Shown: positions 45,866 to 55,778, numbered from the stretch's first letter. The stretch: DNA of 64,000 nt from Pseudooceanicola sediminis (GCF_003575965.1 NZ_QWJJ01000005.1:211919-275918), one strand, 5' to 3'. Program-made: numbers and translations. The notes: a model not told the origin generated them from the letters alone.

Positions 45866-46234
45866 TTACTTCTTCTTGCCGGCAATGGCTTTTGCCGGGC
45901 CCTTGCGGGTGCGGGCGTTGGTATGGGTACGCTGACCGCGAACCGGCAGGTTGCGACGGTGGCGCAGGCCACGGTAGCAGCCGAGATCCATCAGACGCTT
46001 GATGTTCATCTGCGTCTCACGGCGCAGATCGCCTTCGACGGTGAAGTTGGCGTCGATGTGTTCACGGATGGACAGCACTTCGGCGTCAGACAGTTCGTTG
46101 ACGCGACGGGTGAGATCGATGTTCACGGCTTCGCAGATTGCGCGCGCCGAGGACGGGCCGATCCCGGTGATGTAGGTGAGGGCGATGGGAACCCGCTTTG
46201 CAGTCGGGATGTTAACGCCGGCAATACGTGCCAA
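45866..46234 (-). CDS. rpsM: 30S ribosomal protein S13, TTG start
   Basis: 122 residues starting [26 protein letters not shown], where the family has MARIAG. The codon at that point is TTG (46234-46232), and an AAGGAAG ribosome site sits eight bases before it. An ATG 12 codons further upstream is in frame but would give an N-terminal extension ([11 protein letters not shown]) that no S13 has and would bury the ribosome site. The core ICEAVNIDL and [25 protein letters not shown] are typical. First gene of the alpha operon. Confidence 0.95.
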   Translation of the reverse strand: MARIAGVNIPTAKRVPIALTYITGIGPSSARAICEAVNIDLTRRVNELSDAEVLSIREHIDANFTVEGDLRRETQMNIKRLMDLGCYRGLRHRRNLPVRGQRTHTNARTRKGPAKAIAGKKK

Positions 46235-46270
46235 TGTTTCGTCTTCCTTATTGTTGCGGTTCCGTAGCAC

Positions 46271-46591
46271 CAGAACCTTTTTTCACAACACATGACCCGA
46301 GGCAGGTGCCAGCGGGCCAGGGTCGTATTCGGCGGTATCATGTCAGGCGACCGGAATCACCTTGCACACGAGATAGGGCTGGGTATTTGGGAAAGCGCGA
46401 AGCGTCAACCCCTTTTGCATCCCTTACGGCATTCGCGCAGATTCGGGGGAGGTACGAGGGAGAGATTTTAGCCCGGCAGAGGAGCGCAGCAGAGGCGATC
46501 AGGTCTTGCACGCAGCTGCCAGCGCCTGTCGCATCCGGCTGAGGCGACGCCGTCGTAGCCGGAGGCGGCAGAACCGCCCCCGAGAATGGTA
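46271..46591. other. Intergenic region adk/rpsM with likely alpha-operon promoter
   Basis: About 320 bases without a gene, longer than usual inside this cluster. On the minus strand a candidate promoter TTGACG (46408-46403), 17-base spacer, TACCCA (46385-46380) points toward rpsM. This suggests rpsM-rpsK-rpoA-rplQ can be transcribed independently of secY-adk. Confidence 0.45.
46380..46408 (-). promoter_or_regulatory. Candidate sigma-70 promoter for rpsM-rpsK-rpoA-rplQ
   Basis: TTGACG and TACCCA with 17 bases between them, about 145 bases before the S13 start. The -35 is good, the -10 is weak. Confidence 0.35.
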
Positions 46592-47236
46592 TCAGGCGTC
46601 GAGGATCGCGCCGATCGCGGCCTTGACCACGTGCATTTCGGCCAGGCCGTCAACACGTTCCAGCTTTTCCTTGGCATGATAGTAGCCAAGCAGCGGTGAG
46701 GTTTTCTTGTAATATTCCATCAGGCGGGTCTTGAGGCTCTCCTCGTTGTCATCCGCCCGGCGTTTGAAATCCGTCGCGCCGCAGACAGCACATTTGCCAT
46801 CTTCGGGAATCGGCTTGGTCTTGTCGTGGTAGACTTCGCCGCAATTGCCGCAGGTGGCACGGTGAACGATACGATCCACCAGCGCCTCGTCACGGACGCG
46901 CAGTTCGATCACGGCATCCAGGGTTTCGCCCATGTCGGACAACAGCCCTTCAAGCGCGTCGGCCTGTGCCAGCGTGCGCGGGAAGCCGTCAAAGATGAAA
47001 CCGCCCTTCTTGTCGCCTTCCAGCTTTTCACGGATCAGACCGATGACGATCTCGTCCGTGACCAGCGCACCGCTGTCCATCACGTCGGCGACGATCTTAC
47101 CCATCTCGGTGCCCGAGCTGCGCGCTTCGCGCAGCATGTCACCGGTGGAGAGCTGGATCATGTCCCGTTCGTCCATCAGAATGCGTGCCTGGGTGCCCTT
47201 GCCTGCCCCCGGCGGTCCAAGAAGTATAATGTTCAT
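46592..47236 (-). CDS. adk: Adenylate kinase
   Basis: 214 residues that interconvert ATP, ADP and AMP. P-loop [11 protein letters not shown] at the start, the AMP-site [13 protein letters not shown], and a long LID with four cysteines ([13 protein letters not shown]...CAVCGATDF) that should bind zinc structurally. The start overlaps the secY stop by four bases (ATGA), so adk is coupled to secY. Confidence 0.97.
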   Translation of the reverse strand: MNIILLGPPGAGKGTQARILMDERDMIQLSTGDMLREARSSGTEMGKIVADVMDSGALVTDEIVIGLIREKLEGDKKGGFIFDGFPRTLAQADALEGLLSDMGETLDAVIELRVRDEALVDRIVHRATCGNCGEVYHDKTKPIPEDGKCAVCGATDFKRRADDNEESLKTRLMEYYKKTSPLLGYYHAKEKLERVDGLAEMHVVKAAIGAILDA

Positions 47237-48597
47237 CGACGCGCTGCCCCTCCTTTGCGTGCCTTTCGTTTACCTTTGCCGCGCAGCTGGGATTTTTCAA
47301 TCAGCCCTTCGTATTGATGCGCGAGAAGATGCGATTGCACCTGCTGGATCGTGTCCATCGTCACCGAGACGACAATCAGCACCGATGTGCCCCCGAAATA
47401 GAACGGGATGGCCAGCTGGCCGCGCAGAACCTCAGGCAGCAGACAGACAGCGGCCAGGTAGGCGGCGCCCATCACCAGGATGCGGTTCACGACGTATTCA
47501 AGGTACTCAGCGGTCTTCTTGCCCGGACGGATGCCCGGAATGAAACCGTTCTGGTTCTTGAGGTTGTCAGCCACGTCCTCGGTCTTGAAGGCGACGTTAT
47601 GGGTGTAGAAATACGCGAAGAAGACGACCATCGCGATGAAGAACAGCAAGTAGAGCGGCTGACCGGGCCCGAAATATGCCAGAAGCGTCGACATCACCGG
47701 GCTGGTATCCGTGCCGGAGAAGGTCGAGATCGTGACAGGCAGCAGCAGCAGCGAGCTGGCAAAAATCGCGGGAATGACGCCGGCCGGGTTCACCTTGATC
47801 GGCAGGTGCGACGACCCGCCATCATAGACCTTCATGCCGACCTGACGGCGCGGGTACTGGATATGGATCTTGCGCAGGGCGCGTTCCATGAAGACGACGA
47901 AGGCAATGGTGGCGATGACCAGAACGATCACGGCGATGATCACGGCGGGGCTGATGGCGCCCGAGCGGCCCGAAGCAAAGAACTGTGCCAAGGCAGCAGG
48001 AATTTCAGCGATGATGCCGACAAAGATGATCAGAGAGATGCCGTTGCCGATGCCGCGTGCAGTGATCTGTTCGCCCAGCCACATCATGAACATGGTGCCG
48101 CCGACCAGCGTGATCAGACACTCGACCCGGAAGAACAGGCCCGGATCGCTGACAAGATCCCCCGATTCGAGCGACACGGCCAGACCGTAGGCCTGAAGCG
48201 TCGCCAGGATCACGGTGCCATAGCGCGTGTACTGGTTGATCTTCTTGCGACCCTGCTCGCCTTCCTTCTTCAGCTGTTCCAGCGCCGGGACCATGGAGGT
48301 CATCAGCTGGACGATGATCGAGGCGGAAATGTAGGGCATGATGCCGAGGGCAAAGATCCCCATCCGACCGAGCGCGCCGCCGGTGAACATCGACAGCATG
48401 CCGCCGATCCCCTGCCCCGCCCCTTCCATGAAGTTGCGAAGCGCTGCGCCATCAATGCCGGGAACGGGAATATAGGTGCCCAGACGGCAGATGATCAGAA
48501 GGCCAATGGTGAAGAAGATCCGCTTGCGCAGGTCTGTCGCCTTGCTGAGCGCGGCCCAGGAGGTGTTGGCCGCCATCTGTTCTGCTGCAGATACCAT
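47233..48597 (-). CDS. secY: Protein translocase subunit SecY
   Basis: 454 residues with ten transmembrane helices, the central channel of the Sec machinery. Landmarks: [24 protein letters not shown] in helix 1, the plug-region [48 protein letters not shown], and the functional C5 loop [14 protein letters not shown]-like sequence. A basic tail [17 protein letters not shown] ends the protein. It follows rplO after 108 bases. Confidence 0.97.
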   Translation of the reverse strand: MVSAAEQMAANTSWAALSKATDLRKRIFFTIGLLIICRLGTYIPVPGIDGAALRNFMEGAGQGIGGMLSMFTGGALGRMGIFALGIMPYISASIIVQLMTSMVPALEQLKKEGEQGRKKINQYTRYGTVILATLQAYGLAVSLESGDLVSDPGLFFRVECLITLVGGTMFMMWLGEQITARGIGNGISLIIFVGIIAEIPAALAQFFASGRSGAISPAVIIAVIVLVIATIAFVVFMERALRKIHIQYPRRQVGMKVYDGGSSHLPIKVNPAGVIPAIFASSLLLLPVTISTFSGTDTSPVMSTLLAYFGPGQPLYLLFFIAMVVFFAYFYTHNVAFKTEDVADNLKNQNGFIPGIRPGKKTAEYLEYVVNRILVMGAAYLAAVCLLPEVLRGQLAIPFYFGGTSVLIVVSVTMDTIQQVQSHLLAHQYEGLIEKSQLRGKGKRKARKGGAARR

Positions 48598-48705
48598 AAG
48601 GCTCTCTCTTATGCATGAACGCCGCCGGGGCCGTTTTCCGGCTCGGCGGCGTTTCTTGGAAAACTAACGGTTAGGTAAGCGGCGCGGACGCCGCCCACAA
48701 CCTAA

Positions 48706-49176
48706 TTATTCCGCGGCGGCTGCGGCCACCTTCAGCGAACCGCCAGCCTTTTCGACGGCCTCGACGGCCGACTTCGAGGCGCCGGTCACTTCGAGGTTCA
48801 GCGCAGTGGCGAAATCGCCCTTGGCCAGAACCCGGATCCCGTCGAGTTTGCGACGGACAGCGCCGGAAGCAACCAGGACATCTTCGGTCACGGGTGCGGA
48901 AGCGTCGATCTTGCCAGCTTCAACGAACTTGGCGATCAGGCCAAGGTTGATGACGGCGAATTCTTTCCGGTTCGGCTTGTTGAAGCCACGTTTCGGCAGA
49001 CGTTGGTAGAGGGGCATCTGGCCGCCTTCGTAGCCGCCGATCGAAACACCCGAACGGGATTTCTGACCTTTGATACCACGACCACCCATTTTACCTTTGC
49101 CCGAACCCGGGCCACGGCCAACGCGCATGCGTTTCTTGGTTGCGCCGGGATTGTCGCGCAGTTCGTTCAGTTTCAT
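48706..49176 (-). CDS. rplO: 50S ribosomal protein L15
   Basis: 156 residues from the ATG at 49176 with a GGAGAA ribosome site. [22 protein letters not shown] and the glycine/lysine-rich [16 protein letters not shown] are typical. It is normally preceded directly by rpmD; here a 2.8-kb interruption with a DEAD-box helicase and an unknown gene separates them, so rplO-secY-adk must have a promoter within 49177-49412 or further upstream. Confidence 0.97.
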   Translation of the reverse strand: MKLNELRDNPGATKKRMRVGRGPGSGKGKMGGRGIKGQKSRSGVSIGGYEGGQMPLYQRLPKRGFNKPNRKEFAVINLGLIAKFVEAGKIDASAPVTEDVLVASGAVRRKLDGIRVLAKGDFATALNLEVTGASKSAVEAVEKAGGSLKVAAAAAE

Positions 49177-49412
49177 ATCGCTTCTCCTAAGCCGGAACTG
49201 CCCCCGAAGCGGAATGGACAGACACGGCATTTTTTGGTTTTGATTCCGGCCCGAAACAGGCCACCCGGGGCGTATAGACGCTGACATGTCCCGGATCAAG
49301 CGGGTTTAGCGGATCAGCGGCGCACAGCCCTGTCCAGACAGGTCCTTGCGACCCAAGCGTGCCTGTTGTCCGCCCTGTTTCTTGGCACACCGACAGCCAT
49401 CGGCCCGCAGCG

Positions 49413-49967
49413 TTACGCCAATAGCCGGCCTGATGCCGCCGCCCGATCCGGACTGGTCCGCATCGCCGTGTCGATCTGACGCGACAGATGGTGCCGGCAA
49501 TCCGGGCAGACCTGGTAGGATATCGCCTCGCGCGAGCGGAAGGCCCGGCCAGGCTCCGGCCGCCATGTCGCCCCTGCCTGTACCGACAGGCATTGACTGC
49601 ATTGCACGACCGCGCGCGGATGACGCAGGTTTCGCCCCTCATGCCAGTGCGGCATTTCGGCCACCAGTTCGTGCCGGAGGCGCAGCCCGTCATCGGAGCG
49701 CGGCTCCACCGACATGCAGAAAACCCGGATCATGTCGGGGGAATCGGCACGATAGAGGGCAGACAATGGACAGCCCTGACTGCGGCAGAAGAAAAAGATC
49801 GAGTTCATGTAGCTGCGGGTGTCCAGACCGGAAATGAAATTCCAGACCGGATAACCGATCACATCCGTCGCAAATTTGCTGCCGCCATTGGCCATACCGA
49901 AGGCATCCCAGCCATCACATACGGCCAAGATGCGGTCATCCTTGCTCAGATCGTAGTAGAGTTCCAA
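49413..49967 (-). CDS. Unknown protein with C-terminal cysteine ribbon, inserted before rplO
   Basis: 184 residues from a TTG at 49967, chosen because a GGAGG ribosome site lies nine bases upstream and the frame then starts LELYYDLSKDDRIL. The first 100 residues have a mixed alpha/beta pattern (ILAVCDGWDAFGMANGG, VIGYPVWNFISG, YMNSIFFFCRSQG, IRVFCMSVEP) that reminds me of PAS-like sensor domains. Then follow two CxxC pairs (CSQC, CPDC) separated by about 36 residues, possibly one zinc site. No family named with confidence. Same strand as rplO, 236 bases upstream. Confidence 0.7.
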   Translation of the reverse strand: MELYYDLSKDDRILAVCDGWDAFGMANGGSKFATDVIGYPVWNFISGLDTRSYMNSIFFFCRSQGCPLSALYRADSPDMIRVFCMSVEPRSDDGLRLRHELVAEMPHWHEGRNLRHPRAVVQCSQCLSVQAGATWRPEPGRAFRSREAISYQVCPDCRHHLSRQIDTAMRTSPDRAAASGRLLA

Positions 49968-50418
49968 GTGATGCGCCTCCGAAAAGCGCGGCCAGCATGG
50001 AAAATTCTACCTTAGGGTGTATTTTCATCAAATGGTGAATATCCGTTTCCTGCGGGAAAATCGTCTTTTCTTGCTATTCCGGCCCGAATATCGCGTCAAA
50101 CAGGCCCTCAAACGCTCAGGCCGCCGCTGCTGGCGGCGGCGCCTGCGGCAGGACATGCTGCACCTGCATTGACAATCGGGATGCGAGGCGTCATATGAAC
50201 ATCACTGCCGTTCCTGCCGCGTGAGCAGGCCGCAGGGCCATGATTGCCCGCCGGCAGCTTTTCTACACATTGGTTCCCATTTCACGCGGGGGTCCAGCGC
50301 CCGGAGACCTCATCGGCATACGGCCATGGGGTTCGTCTCGGGCGTAACCCACGAGTGACGCGCTGTCCTGCAAGGGCCAAGCGCCCGCTTGCAAGCGGGT
50401 GGCATAGTGCCGCCTGCG
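49968..50418. other. Divergent leader between unknown gene and RNA helicase
   Basis: No gene seen. It contains the GC-rich palindromic stretch GCCGCCGCTGCTGGCGGCGG near 50120 and, just before the helicase start, the 16-base perfect palindrome CCCGCTTGCAAGCGGG at 50384-50399, which could hide or regulate the helicase ribosome site. A long structured leader is usual for cold-induced RNA helicase mRNAs; this is an analogy only. Confidence 0.45.
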
Positions 50419-51738
50419 ATGAAGGACGATCTATTGGATTTCGACATGCTGGGACTGCCGTCCCGCCTTTGCGCCAACATGAAAACGCTTGGCATCACTG
50501 ATCCCACCCCTATCCAGACACAAGCCATCCCGCACGCCATGAATGGCCGCGACGTGATGGGTCTGGCCCAAACCGGCACCGGCAAGACCGCTGCCTTTGG
50601 CCTGCCGCTGCTCAGCTCTCTGCTGCGCATGGAAGGCCGCCCGCAGCCCAAGGGCGTGCGGGGCCTTATCCTTGCCCCGACCCGCGAACTGGCAAAACAG
50701 ATCCTGGACAACCTGCGCGCCTATGCTGACGGCACCTCGGTCCGCATCACGCTGGTCGTTGGTGGCGCCTCGATCAATGCACAGATCAGCAAGCTGCAAA
50801 AGGGCACCGACCTGCTGGTCGCCACCCCCGGCCGGCTGATCGACCTGCTGGATCGTCGCGCGGTGCGCCTTGACGAGACCAAGTTCCTGGTGCTGGACGA
50901 AGCTGACCAGATGCTGGACCTGGGCTTTATCCACGCACTGCGCCGCATCGCGCCGCTGCTGCCCAAGGAACGCCAGACCATGCTGTTTTCGGCCACCATG
51001 CCGAAGCACATGGGCGAGATTTCGTCGGCTTACCTGACCGACGCCGTGCGCGTCGAGACGGCCCCTCCGGGCAAACCGGCCGAAAAGATCGACCAGTATA
51101 TCCACTTTGTGCAGCAGGGCGACAAGACCCAGCTGCTGATCCAGCACCTGGACAAGCACCGCGACCAGGCTGCGCTGGTCTTCTCGCGCACCAAACATGG
51201 CGCCGAACGGTTGATGAGCCAGCTTGAGCGCGCCGGTTATTCCGCCGGGTCCGTCCATGGCAACAAGAGCCAGGGTCAGCGCGATCGGGCGCTGAAGGCG
51301 TTCCGCAATGGCGACCTGAAAGTGCTGGTTGCCACGGACGTTGCCGCGCGCGGCATCGACATCCCCGAAGTGCGTTACGTCTACAACTATGATCTGCCGA
51401 ACGTGCCGGACAATTATGTCCACCGTATCGGGCGGACAGCGCGCGCGGGTCGTGAAGGCACCGCCATCGCTTATTGCGCCCCCGCCGAAATGGGCGAGCT
51501 GCGCGACATCCAGAAGGTCATGGGCCGGGATATTCCCGTGGCCGGTGGCGAAGCCTGGGAAGTCCGTGGCGGCGCATCCAAGAACGGTGGCGGACGTGGC
51601 AAGGGCGGCGGCGGCGGCAATCGTGGCCGCGGTGGCCCCGGTGGTGGTGGCGGTCGCGGCAAGCCCGGCGGCGGCTTTGGCAAATCCGAAGGCCATTCGG
51701 CCAAAGGTGGACGCCGCCGCAGCCCTCGCGCCGCCTGA
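50419..51738 (+). CDS. DEAD-box ATP-dependent RNA helicase (RhlE-like)
   Basis: 439 residues from the ATG at 50419 (a TTG ten codons earlier is in frame). All helicase motifs are present: Q motif with ITDPTPIQTQAIPHAMNGRD, motif I AQTGTGKT, Ia PTRELA, Ib TPGR, II DEAD, III SAT, IV FSRTKHGAERL, V ATDVAARGIDIP and VI HRIGRTARAGREG. The C-terminal 60 residues are Gly/Arg-rich (RGRGGPGGGGGRG), a loose RNA-binding tail. RhlE-type helicases help ribosome assembly and RNA decay. It runs against the ribosomal genes and ends in its own strong terminator. Confidence 0.93.
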   Translation: MKDDLLDFDMLGLPSRLCANMKTLGITDPTPIQTQAIPHAMNGRDVMGLAQTGTGKTAAFGLPLLSSLLRMEGRPQPKGVRGLILAPTRELAKQILDNLRAYADGTSVRITLVVGGASINAQISKLQKGTDLLVATPGRLIDLLDRRAVRLDETKFLVLDEADQMLDLGFIHALRRIAPLLPKERQTMLFSATMPKHMGEISSAYLTDAVRVETAPPGKPAEKIDQYIHFVQQGDKTQLLIQHLDKHRDQAALVFSRTKHGAERLMSQLERAGYSAGSVHGNKSQGQRDRALKAFRNGDLKVLVATDVAARGIDIPEVRYVYNYDLPNVPDNYVHRIGRTARAGREGTAIAYCAPAEMGELRDIQKVMGRDIPVAGGEAWEVRGGASKNGGGRGKGGGGGNRGRGGPGGGGGRGKPGGGFGKSEGHSAKGGRRRSPRAA

Positions 51739-51764
51739 TCGACCAAACACCTGAAGCTTTGAAG

Positions 51765-51793
51765 CACCCCCGGAGAGATCCGGGGGTGTTTTT
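51765..51793 (+). terminator. Terminator of the RNA helicase gene
   Basis: CACCCCCGG and CCGGGGGTG arms with a five- or six-base loop, followed by TTTTT (51788-51793). It starts 27 bases after the helicase stop. Confidence 0.92.
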
Positions 51794-51867
51794 CGTTGAA
51801 CCAGACGGCGTGCCGCATCAGCGCGTCGCGGCACGTGCGAAGGAATGGGCGGCCCCTCCAACGCAAA

Positions 51868-51893
51868 ACGCCCCGATCCTGCGATCGGGGCGT
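51868..51893 (-). terminator. Terminator after rpmD
   Basis: Eleven-base perfect arms ACGCCCCGATC and GATCGGGGCGT with a CTGC loop. On the minus strand it is followed by TTT, and it lies 44 bases past the rpmD stop. It should end or weaken transcription of the spc operon before rplO. Confidence 0.85.
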
Positions 51894-51936
51894 CTTTAAG
51901 ATGTTCATCAGGCGGGACGAACCCGACCGTCAGAGA

Positions 51937-52122
51937 TCAGGGCTTTTCCTCGATGATCTTCACCATGTGAGGGATCGAGTTGACCATGCCGCGCACGGAA
52001 GGTGTGTCTTCCAGCTCGCGGGTTTTGTGCATCTTGTTCAGGCCGAGACCGATCAGCGTCTGGCGCTGCTTGGCGGGACGGCGGATCGGGGAACCGATCT
52101 GTTTGACGACGATAGTTGCCAT
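51937..52122 (-). CDS. rpmD: 50S ribosomal protein L30
   Basis: 61 residues: [28 protein letters not shown] and the [16 protein letters not shown] segment match L30 throughout. It starts 12 bases after rpsE and is followed not by rplO but by an intrinsic terminator and the oppositely oriented helicase gene. Confidence 0.97.
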   Translation of the reverse strand: MATIVVKQIGSPIRRPAKQRQTLIGLGLNKMHKTRELEDTPSVRGMVNSIPHMVKIIEEKP

Positions 52123-52134
52123 GTCGGAACCTCC

Positions 52135-52707
52135 TTACGCTTCTTCAGCCACTTGCGTGGACTGGGCCGGGGCCTCGTCACGCTTGGGCAGAATGTCGGC
52201 CACTTTCTTGCCACGACGCTGTGCGACGGAACGGGGCGACGATTCTTTCGTCAGACCGTCGAGCGTCGCGCGGATCATGTTGTAGGGGTTTTGCGAACCG
52301 GTCGATTTTGCAACGACGTCCTGGACGCCCAGCATTTCGAAAACGGCACGCATCGGACCACCTGCGATAATCCCGGTACCGGTCGGAGCGGAGCGCATGA
52401 CCACTTTACCAGCGCCATGACGGCCCTCGATGTCGTGGTGCAGGGTGCGACCCTCGCGCAGAGCGACGCGGATCATCTGACGCTTGGCTTGCTCGGTGGC
52501 TTTGCGAATGGCCTCGGGGACCTCTTTCGCCTTGCCTTTGCCGAAGCCGACGCGGCCTTTTTGGTCGCCCACAACCACCAGAGCGGCAAAGCCGAAGCGC
52601 TTACCACCTTTAACGGTCTTGGACACACGGTTGATCGCGACGAGGCGATCTGCGAATTCCGGGGATTCGTCGCGGTCGCGGCGGCCTCGGTTGTCATCTC
52701 TTGCCAT
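52135..52707 (-). CDS. rpsE: 30S ribosomal protein S5
   Basis: 190 residues. The double-stranded RNA-binding N-terminal region ([28 protein letters not shown]) and the C-terminal [22 protein letters not shown] are clear; an AAGGAAG ribosome site precedes it. The gene is separated from rplR by 183 bases that hold a strong hairpin. The C-terminal tail ([19 protein letters not shown]) is longer and more acidic than in E. coli. Confidence 0.97.
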   Translation of the reverse strand: MARDDNRGRRDRDESPEFADRLVAINRVSKTVKGGKRFGFAALVVVGDQKGRVGFGKGKAKEVPEAIRKATEQAKRQMIRVALREGRTLHHDIEGRHGAGKVVMRSAPTGTGIIAGGPMRAVFEMLGVQDVVAKSTGSQNPYNMIRATLDGLTKESSPRSVAQRRGKKVADILPKRDEAPAQSTQVAEEA

Positions 52708-52819
52708 TGTGGCTTCCTTGTATTTCTGGGGACTGACCTTGCGGCCCTGCCCCGTTTTCCCAATCCAGGTGAGAGGGTGTCTCCCGGATCATCGGGGCGC
52801 TTGCGCCCTCTTGAATGGT

Positions 52820-52849
52820 GCAGGGTGCGTGGAAAACCACGCACCCTGC
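52820..52849 (-). terminator. Strong hairpin between rplR and rpsE
   Basis: Thirteen-base perfect arms GCAGGGTGCGTGG and CCACGCACCCTGC around AAAA. No T run follows on the minus strand, so it is more likely a processing, pausing or regulatory stem than a full terminator, in an unusually long gap (183 bases) within the spc operon. Confidence 0.7.
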
Positions 52850-52890
52850 GGGATCGTCGTACCTGCGCGCAGTTGCCTGCGCACCGGTCC

Positions 52891-53250
52891 TTAGATTTTC
52901 AGCCCACCTTCACGCGCGGCGTCGGCCAGAGCCTTCACCTTGCCGTGGAAGAGGAAACCACCGCGATCGAAATAAGCCTCTTCGACGCCCGCCTTCTTGG
53001 CGCGCTCCGCAATGGCCGCGCCCACTTTCGTGGCCGCTTCGATGTTGTTCTTGCCAACCACGCCCAGATCCTTCTCGAGGGAAGAAGCCGCGGCAATGGT
53101 GACGCCGTTCACATCGTCGATCAGCTGTGCGCTGATGTTCTTGCTGGAGCGGTGAACCGACAGGCGAAGACGCCCGGCATTCACGGCCCGCAGTTTGTTC
53201 CGAACGCGCAGGCGGCGCTTCAGAAACAGGGTTCTTTTGCTGTTTGCCAT
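52891..53250 (-). CDS. rplR: 50S ribosomal protein L18
   Basis: 119 residues: [40 protein letters not shown] and the C-terminal [29 protein letters not shown] are family-typical. L18 binds 5S rRNA with L5 and L25. AAGGAA ribosome site upstream, 11 bases after rplF. Confidence 0.98.
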   Translation of the reverse strand: MANSKRTLFLKRRLRVRNKLRAVNAGRLRLSVHRSSKNISAQLIDDVNGVTIAAASSLEKDLGVVGKNNIEAATKVGAAIAERAKKAGVEEAYFDRGGFLFHGKVKALADAAREGGLKI

Positions 53251-53261
53251 TTTCGCGTTCC

Positions 53262-53798
53262 TTACTTCTTCTTACCTTCCTTGCGGAAGATATACTCGTC
53301 TTTGTACTTGATGCCTTTGCCCTTGTAGGGTTCGGGGCGACGCCATTCGCGGATATTAGCCGCAACCTGGCCGACGAGCTGTGAATCAGTGCCTTCGACG
53401 ACGATCTGCGTCGGTTTCGGCGCGGTCACGGTGACCCCTTCCGGAACATCGAAGTTCACTTCGTGGCTGAGGCCCAGGTTCAGCTTCAGGACCTTGTCGC
53501 CCTGCATCTGCGCCCGGTAACCAACGCCGACGATCTCAAGCTCTTTCTTGAAACCGACGGTGACACCTTTGACGAGGTTGGAAACCACGGTCCGCGACAT
53601 GCCCCATTGCTGGAGCGCGCGCTTGGACTTGCCACGCGGGGTGACGGTAACCTTGTTGTCTGCCGACTCGATTGTCACATCGTCCGTAGCGGTGAAGGAG
53701 TGGGTGCCTTTCGGCCCCTTCACTTCAACGGTCTGGCCCGAGATCGTCGCGGTGACGCCCGAGGGCAGCTCGACAGGTTTTTTACCAATACGAGACAT
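53262..53798 (-). CDS. rplF: 50S ribosomal protein L6
   Basis: 178 residues: [19 protein letters not shown] at the start, [23 protein letters not shown] in the middle, and [26 protein letters not shown] at the end are all L6 signatures. It lies near the factor-binding stalk. Starts 12 bases after rpsH. Confidence 0.98.
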   Translation of the reverse strand: MSRIGKKPVELPSGVTATISGQTVEVKGPKGTHSFTATDDVTIESADNKVTVTPRGKSKRALQQWGMSRTVVSNLVKGVTVGFKKELEIVGVGYRAQMQGDKVLKLNLGLSHEVNFDVPEGVTVTAPKPTQIVVEGTDSQLVGQVAANIREWRRPEPYKGKGIKYKDEYIFRKEGKKK

Positions 53799-53810
53799 TA
53801 ACAGACCTCC

Positions 53811-54203
53811 TTAGAATACGGTGCAGAGCACTTCGCCGCCAACATTGGCGCTACGTGCTGCTGCATCCGACATCACGCCTCGCGACGTGGAGACAATCGA
53901 CACGCCCAGGCCCTGACGGACCGAAGGGATGTCTTTGACGCTCATGTAGACGCGGCGACCCGGGGTCGAAACCCGTTTGATCTCGCGGATGACAGGAGTG
54001 CCTTCGAAGTATTTCAGGCTGATTTCGAGGGTCGGGTGACCGTTGACATCAGTGCCCTTCTCATAGCCGCGGATGTAACCTTCGTCCGCCAGCACATCCA
54101 GGACCCATGCGCGCAGCTTGGAAGCCGGCGTGGAGACCACGGATTTGCCGCGCATCTGAGAGTTGCGGATACGGGTGAGCATATCGCCGATAGGATCGTT
54201 CAT
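53811..54203 (-). CDS. rpsH: 30S ribosomal protein S8
   Basis: 130 residues: [19 protein letters not shown] at the start and the conserved [30 protein letters not shown] at the end. In E. coli S8 is also the translational repressor of the spc operon, acting near rplE; whether that applies here is not visible by eye. Confidence 0.98.
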   Translation of the reverse strand: MNDPIGDMLTRIRNSQMRGKSVVSTPASKLRAWVLDVLADEGYIRGYEKGTDVNGHPTLEISLKYFEGTPVIREIKRVSTPGRRVYMSVKDIPSVRQGLGVSIVSTSRGVMSDAAARSANVGGEVLCTVF

Positions 54204-54217
54204 ATCTTATGCCCTCC

Positions 54218-54523
54218 TTACCAGCTCGACTTGACCAGGCCAGGGATTTCACCCTTGGAGCCCAGTTCACGAAGCATGATCCGCGACATTTTCAGCTTAC
54301 GGTAGTAAGCATGCGGACGACCAGTCAGCTGGCAACGGTTGTGCAGCCGCGTGGCCGAGCTGTTGCGCGGCAGTTGTGCAAGCTTCAGGGTGGCGCGGAA
54401 ACGCTCTTCCATCGGCTTGGATTGATCGTTGATGATCGCTTTCAGAGCGGCGCGCTTGGCGGCGTATTGCTCCACCAGGTGCTGGCGCTTCTTCTCGCGC
54501 TCGATCATGGATTTTTTAGCCAT
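54218..54523 (-). CDS. rpsN: 30S ribosomal protein S14 (zinc-independent form)
   Basis: 101 residues. The long form without the four-cysteine zinc motif: [19 protein letters not shown] and [36 protein letters not shown]. It contacts the 3' domain of 16S rRNA. Nineteen bases after rplE. Confidence 0.98.
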   Translation of the reverse strand: MAKKSMIEREKKRQHLVEQYAAKRAALKAIINDQSKPMEERFRATLKLAQLPRNSSATRLHNRCQLTGRPHAYYRKLKMSRIMLRELGSKGEIPGLVKSSW

Positions 54524-54542
54524 ATCTATCTCCCTCGCGCGA

Positions 54543-55106
54543 TCAGCTGTTGAAAGGCATGTTGAAGTGTTTCAACAGCGCCTTCGCTTCCGCGTCGGTT
54601 TTCGCGGTGGTGCCGATGACGATATCGAGGCCCCAGACTTCATCGACCTTGTCGAAGTTGATCTCGGGGAAAACGATATGTTCCTTGATGCCCATGGCAT
54701 AGTTGCCACGGCCGTCGAACGATTTGCCCGAAACGCCGCGGAAGTCGCGGATACGGGGCATCGCGATCGTGATCAGACGATCAAGGAATTCGTACATGCG
54801 GTCACCGCGCAGGGTCACCTTGGTGCCGAGCGGCATGTCTTCACGAACGCGGAAACCAGCGATGGATTTCTTGGCGACAGTGATGAGAGCCTTCTGGCCT
54901 GCGATAGTGGTCAGATCTTCCTGGGCCGATTTGGCTTTTTTGGAATCACGGACCGCTTCGGCGCCACAACCAATGTTCAGAACGATCTTGTCCAGACGCG
55001 GGATCTGCATGTCGTTCTTGTAGCCGAACTCTTCTTTGAGAGCGGCCTTGATGGTGTCGGCGAACAGAACCTTCAGACGCGGGGTGTAGGTCTCAGAATC
55101 AAGCAT
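54543..55106 (-). CDS. rplE: 50S ribosomal protein L5
   Basis: 187 residues: [54 protein letters not shown] and [21 protein letters not shown] are L5 hallmarks. It binds 5S rRNA and touches the P-site tRNA. Its start overlaps the rplX stop by eight bases. Confidence 0.98.
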   Translation of the reverse strand: MLDSETYTPRLKVLFADTIKAALKEEFGYKNDMQIPRLDKIVLNIGCGAEAVRDSKKAKSAQEDLTTIAGQKALITVAKKSIAGFRVREDMPLGTKVTLRGDRMYEFLDRLITIAMPRIRDFRGVSGKSFDGRGNYAMGIKEHIVFPEINFDKVDEVWGLDIVIGTTAKTDAEAKALLKHFNMPFNS

Positions 55107-55410
55107 CGATCACGTCCCCCGTGGTCTTGGCAACGCGGACTTTCTTGCCGTCTTCAACTTTGAAGCCGACGCGGGTCGCTTTGCCGTTTGCGTCTACAAG
55201 TGCCAGGTTCGACAGGGCGATCGGCATTGCCTTGGGAATGCGGCCACCCTGCGACGTCTGTGTCTGACGGGTCGCGCGGATTGCCATGTTCAGGCCTTCG
55301 ACGACGGCTTTGCCGGCCTTGGGATCGACGGACGCGATTGCGCCGGTCTTGCCCTTGTCCTTGCCAGTCAGAACGATGACCGTGTCGCCTTTGCGGAGTT
55401 TAGCAGCCAT
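55099..55410 (-). CDS. rplX: 50S ribosomal protein L24
   Basis: 103 residues with the KOW-type start [22 protein letters not shown] and [27 protein letters not shown]24 starts large-subunit assembly. The ATG shares one base with the rplN stop (TAATG). Confidence 0.98.
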   Translation of the reverse strand: MAAKLRKGDTVIVLTGKDKGKTGAIASVDPKAGKAVVEGLNMAIRATRQTQTSQGGRIPKAMPIALSNLALVDANGKATRVGFKVEDGKKVRVAKTTGDVIDA

Positions 55411-55778
55411 TACAGCACCTCCGGCGCCAGCGAGATGATTTTCATGAAGTTCTTGGCACGCAGCTCACGAACAACCGGGCCGAAGATACGCGTACCTACG
55501 GGCTCGTTGTTGTTGTTCAGGATAACGGCGGCGTTGCGATCGAAGCGGATCGCGGTGCCATCTTCACGGCGAACTTCTTTGGCGGTGCGTACGACGACGG
55601 CCTTGCGGACGTCACCTTTCTTTACGCGGCCGCGCGGGATGGCTTCCTTGACGGAGACGACAATAATGTCGCCTACCGAAGCGTACTTACGCTTGGAGCC
55701 ACCCAGAACCTTGATGCACTGAACTCGGCGAGCGCCGGAGTTGTCAGCGACATCCAGATTGGTCTGCATCTGGATCAT
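55410..55778 (-). CDS. rplN: 50S ribosomal protein L14
   Basis: 122 residues: [33 protein letters not shown] and [30 protein letters not shown] are fully typical. L14 lies at the subunit interface. It follows rpsQ after 121 bases, a wider gap than its neighbours. Confidence 0.98.
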   Translation of the reverse strand: MIQMQTNLDVADNSGARRVQCIKVLGGSKRKYASVGDIIVVSVKEAIPRGRVKKGDVRKAVVVRTAKEVRREDGTAIRFDRNAAVILNNNNEPVGTRIFGPVVRELRAKNFMKIISLAPEVL

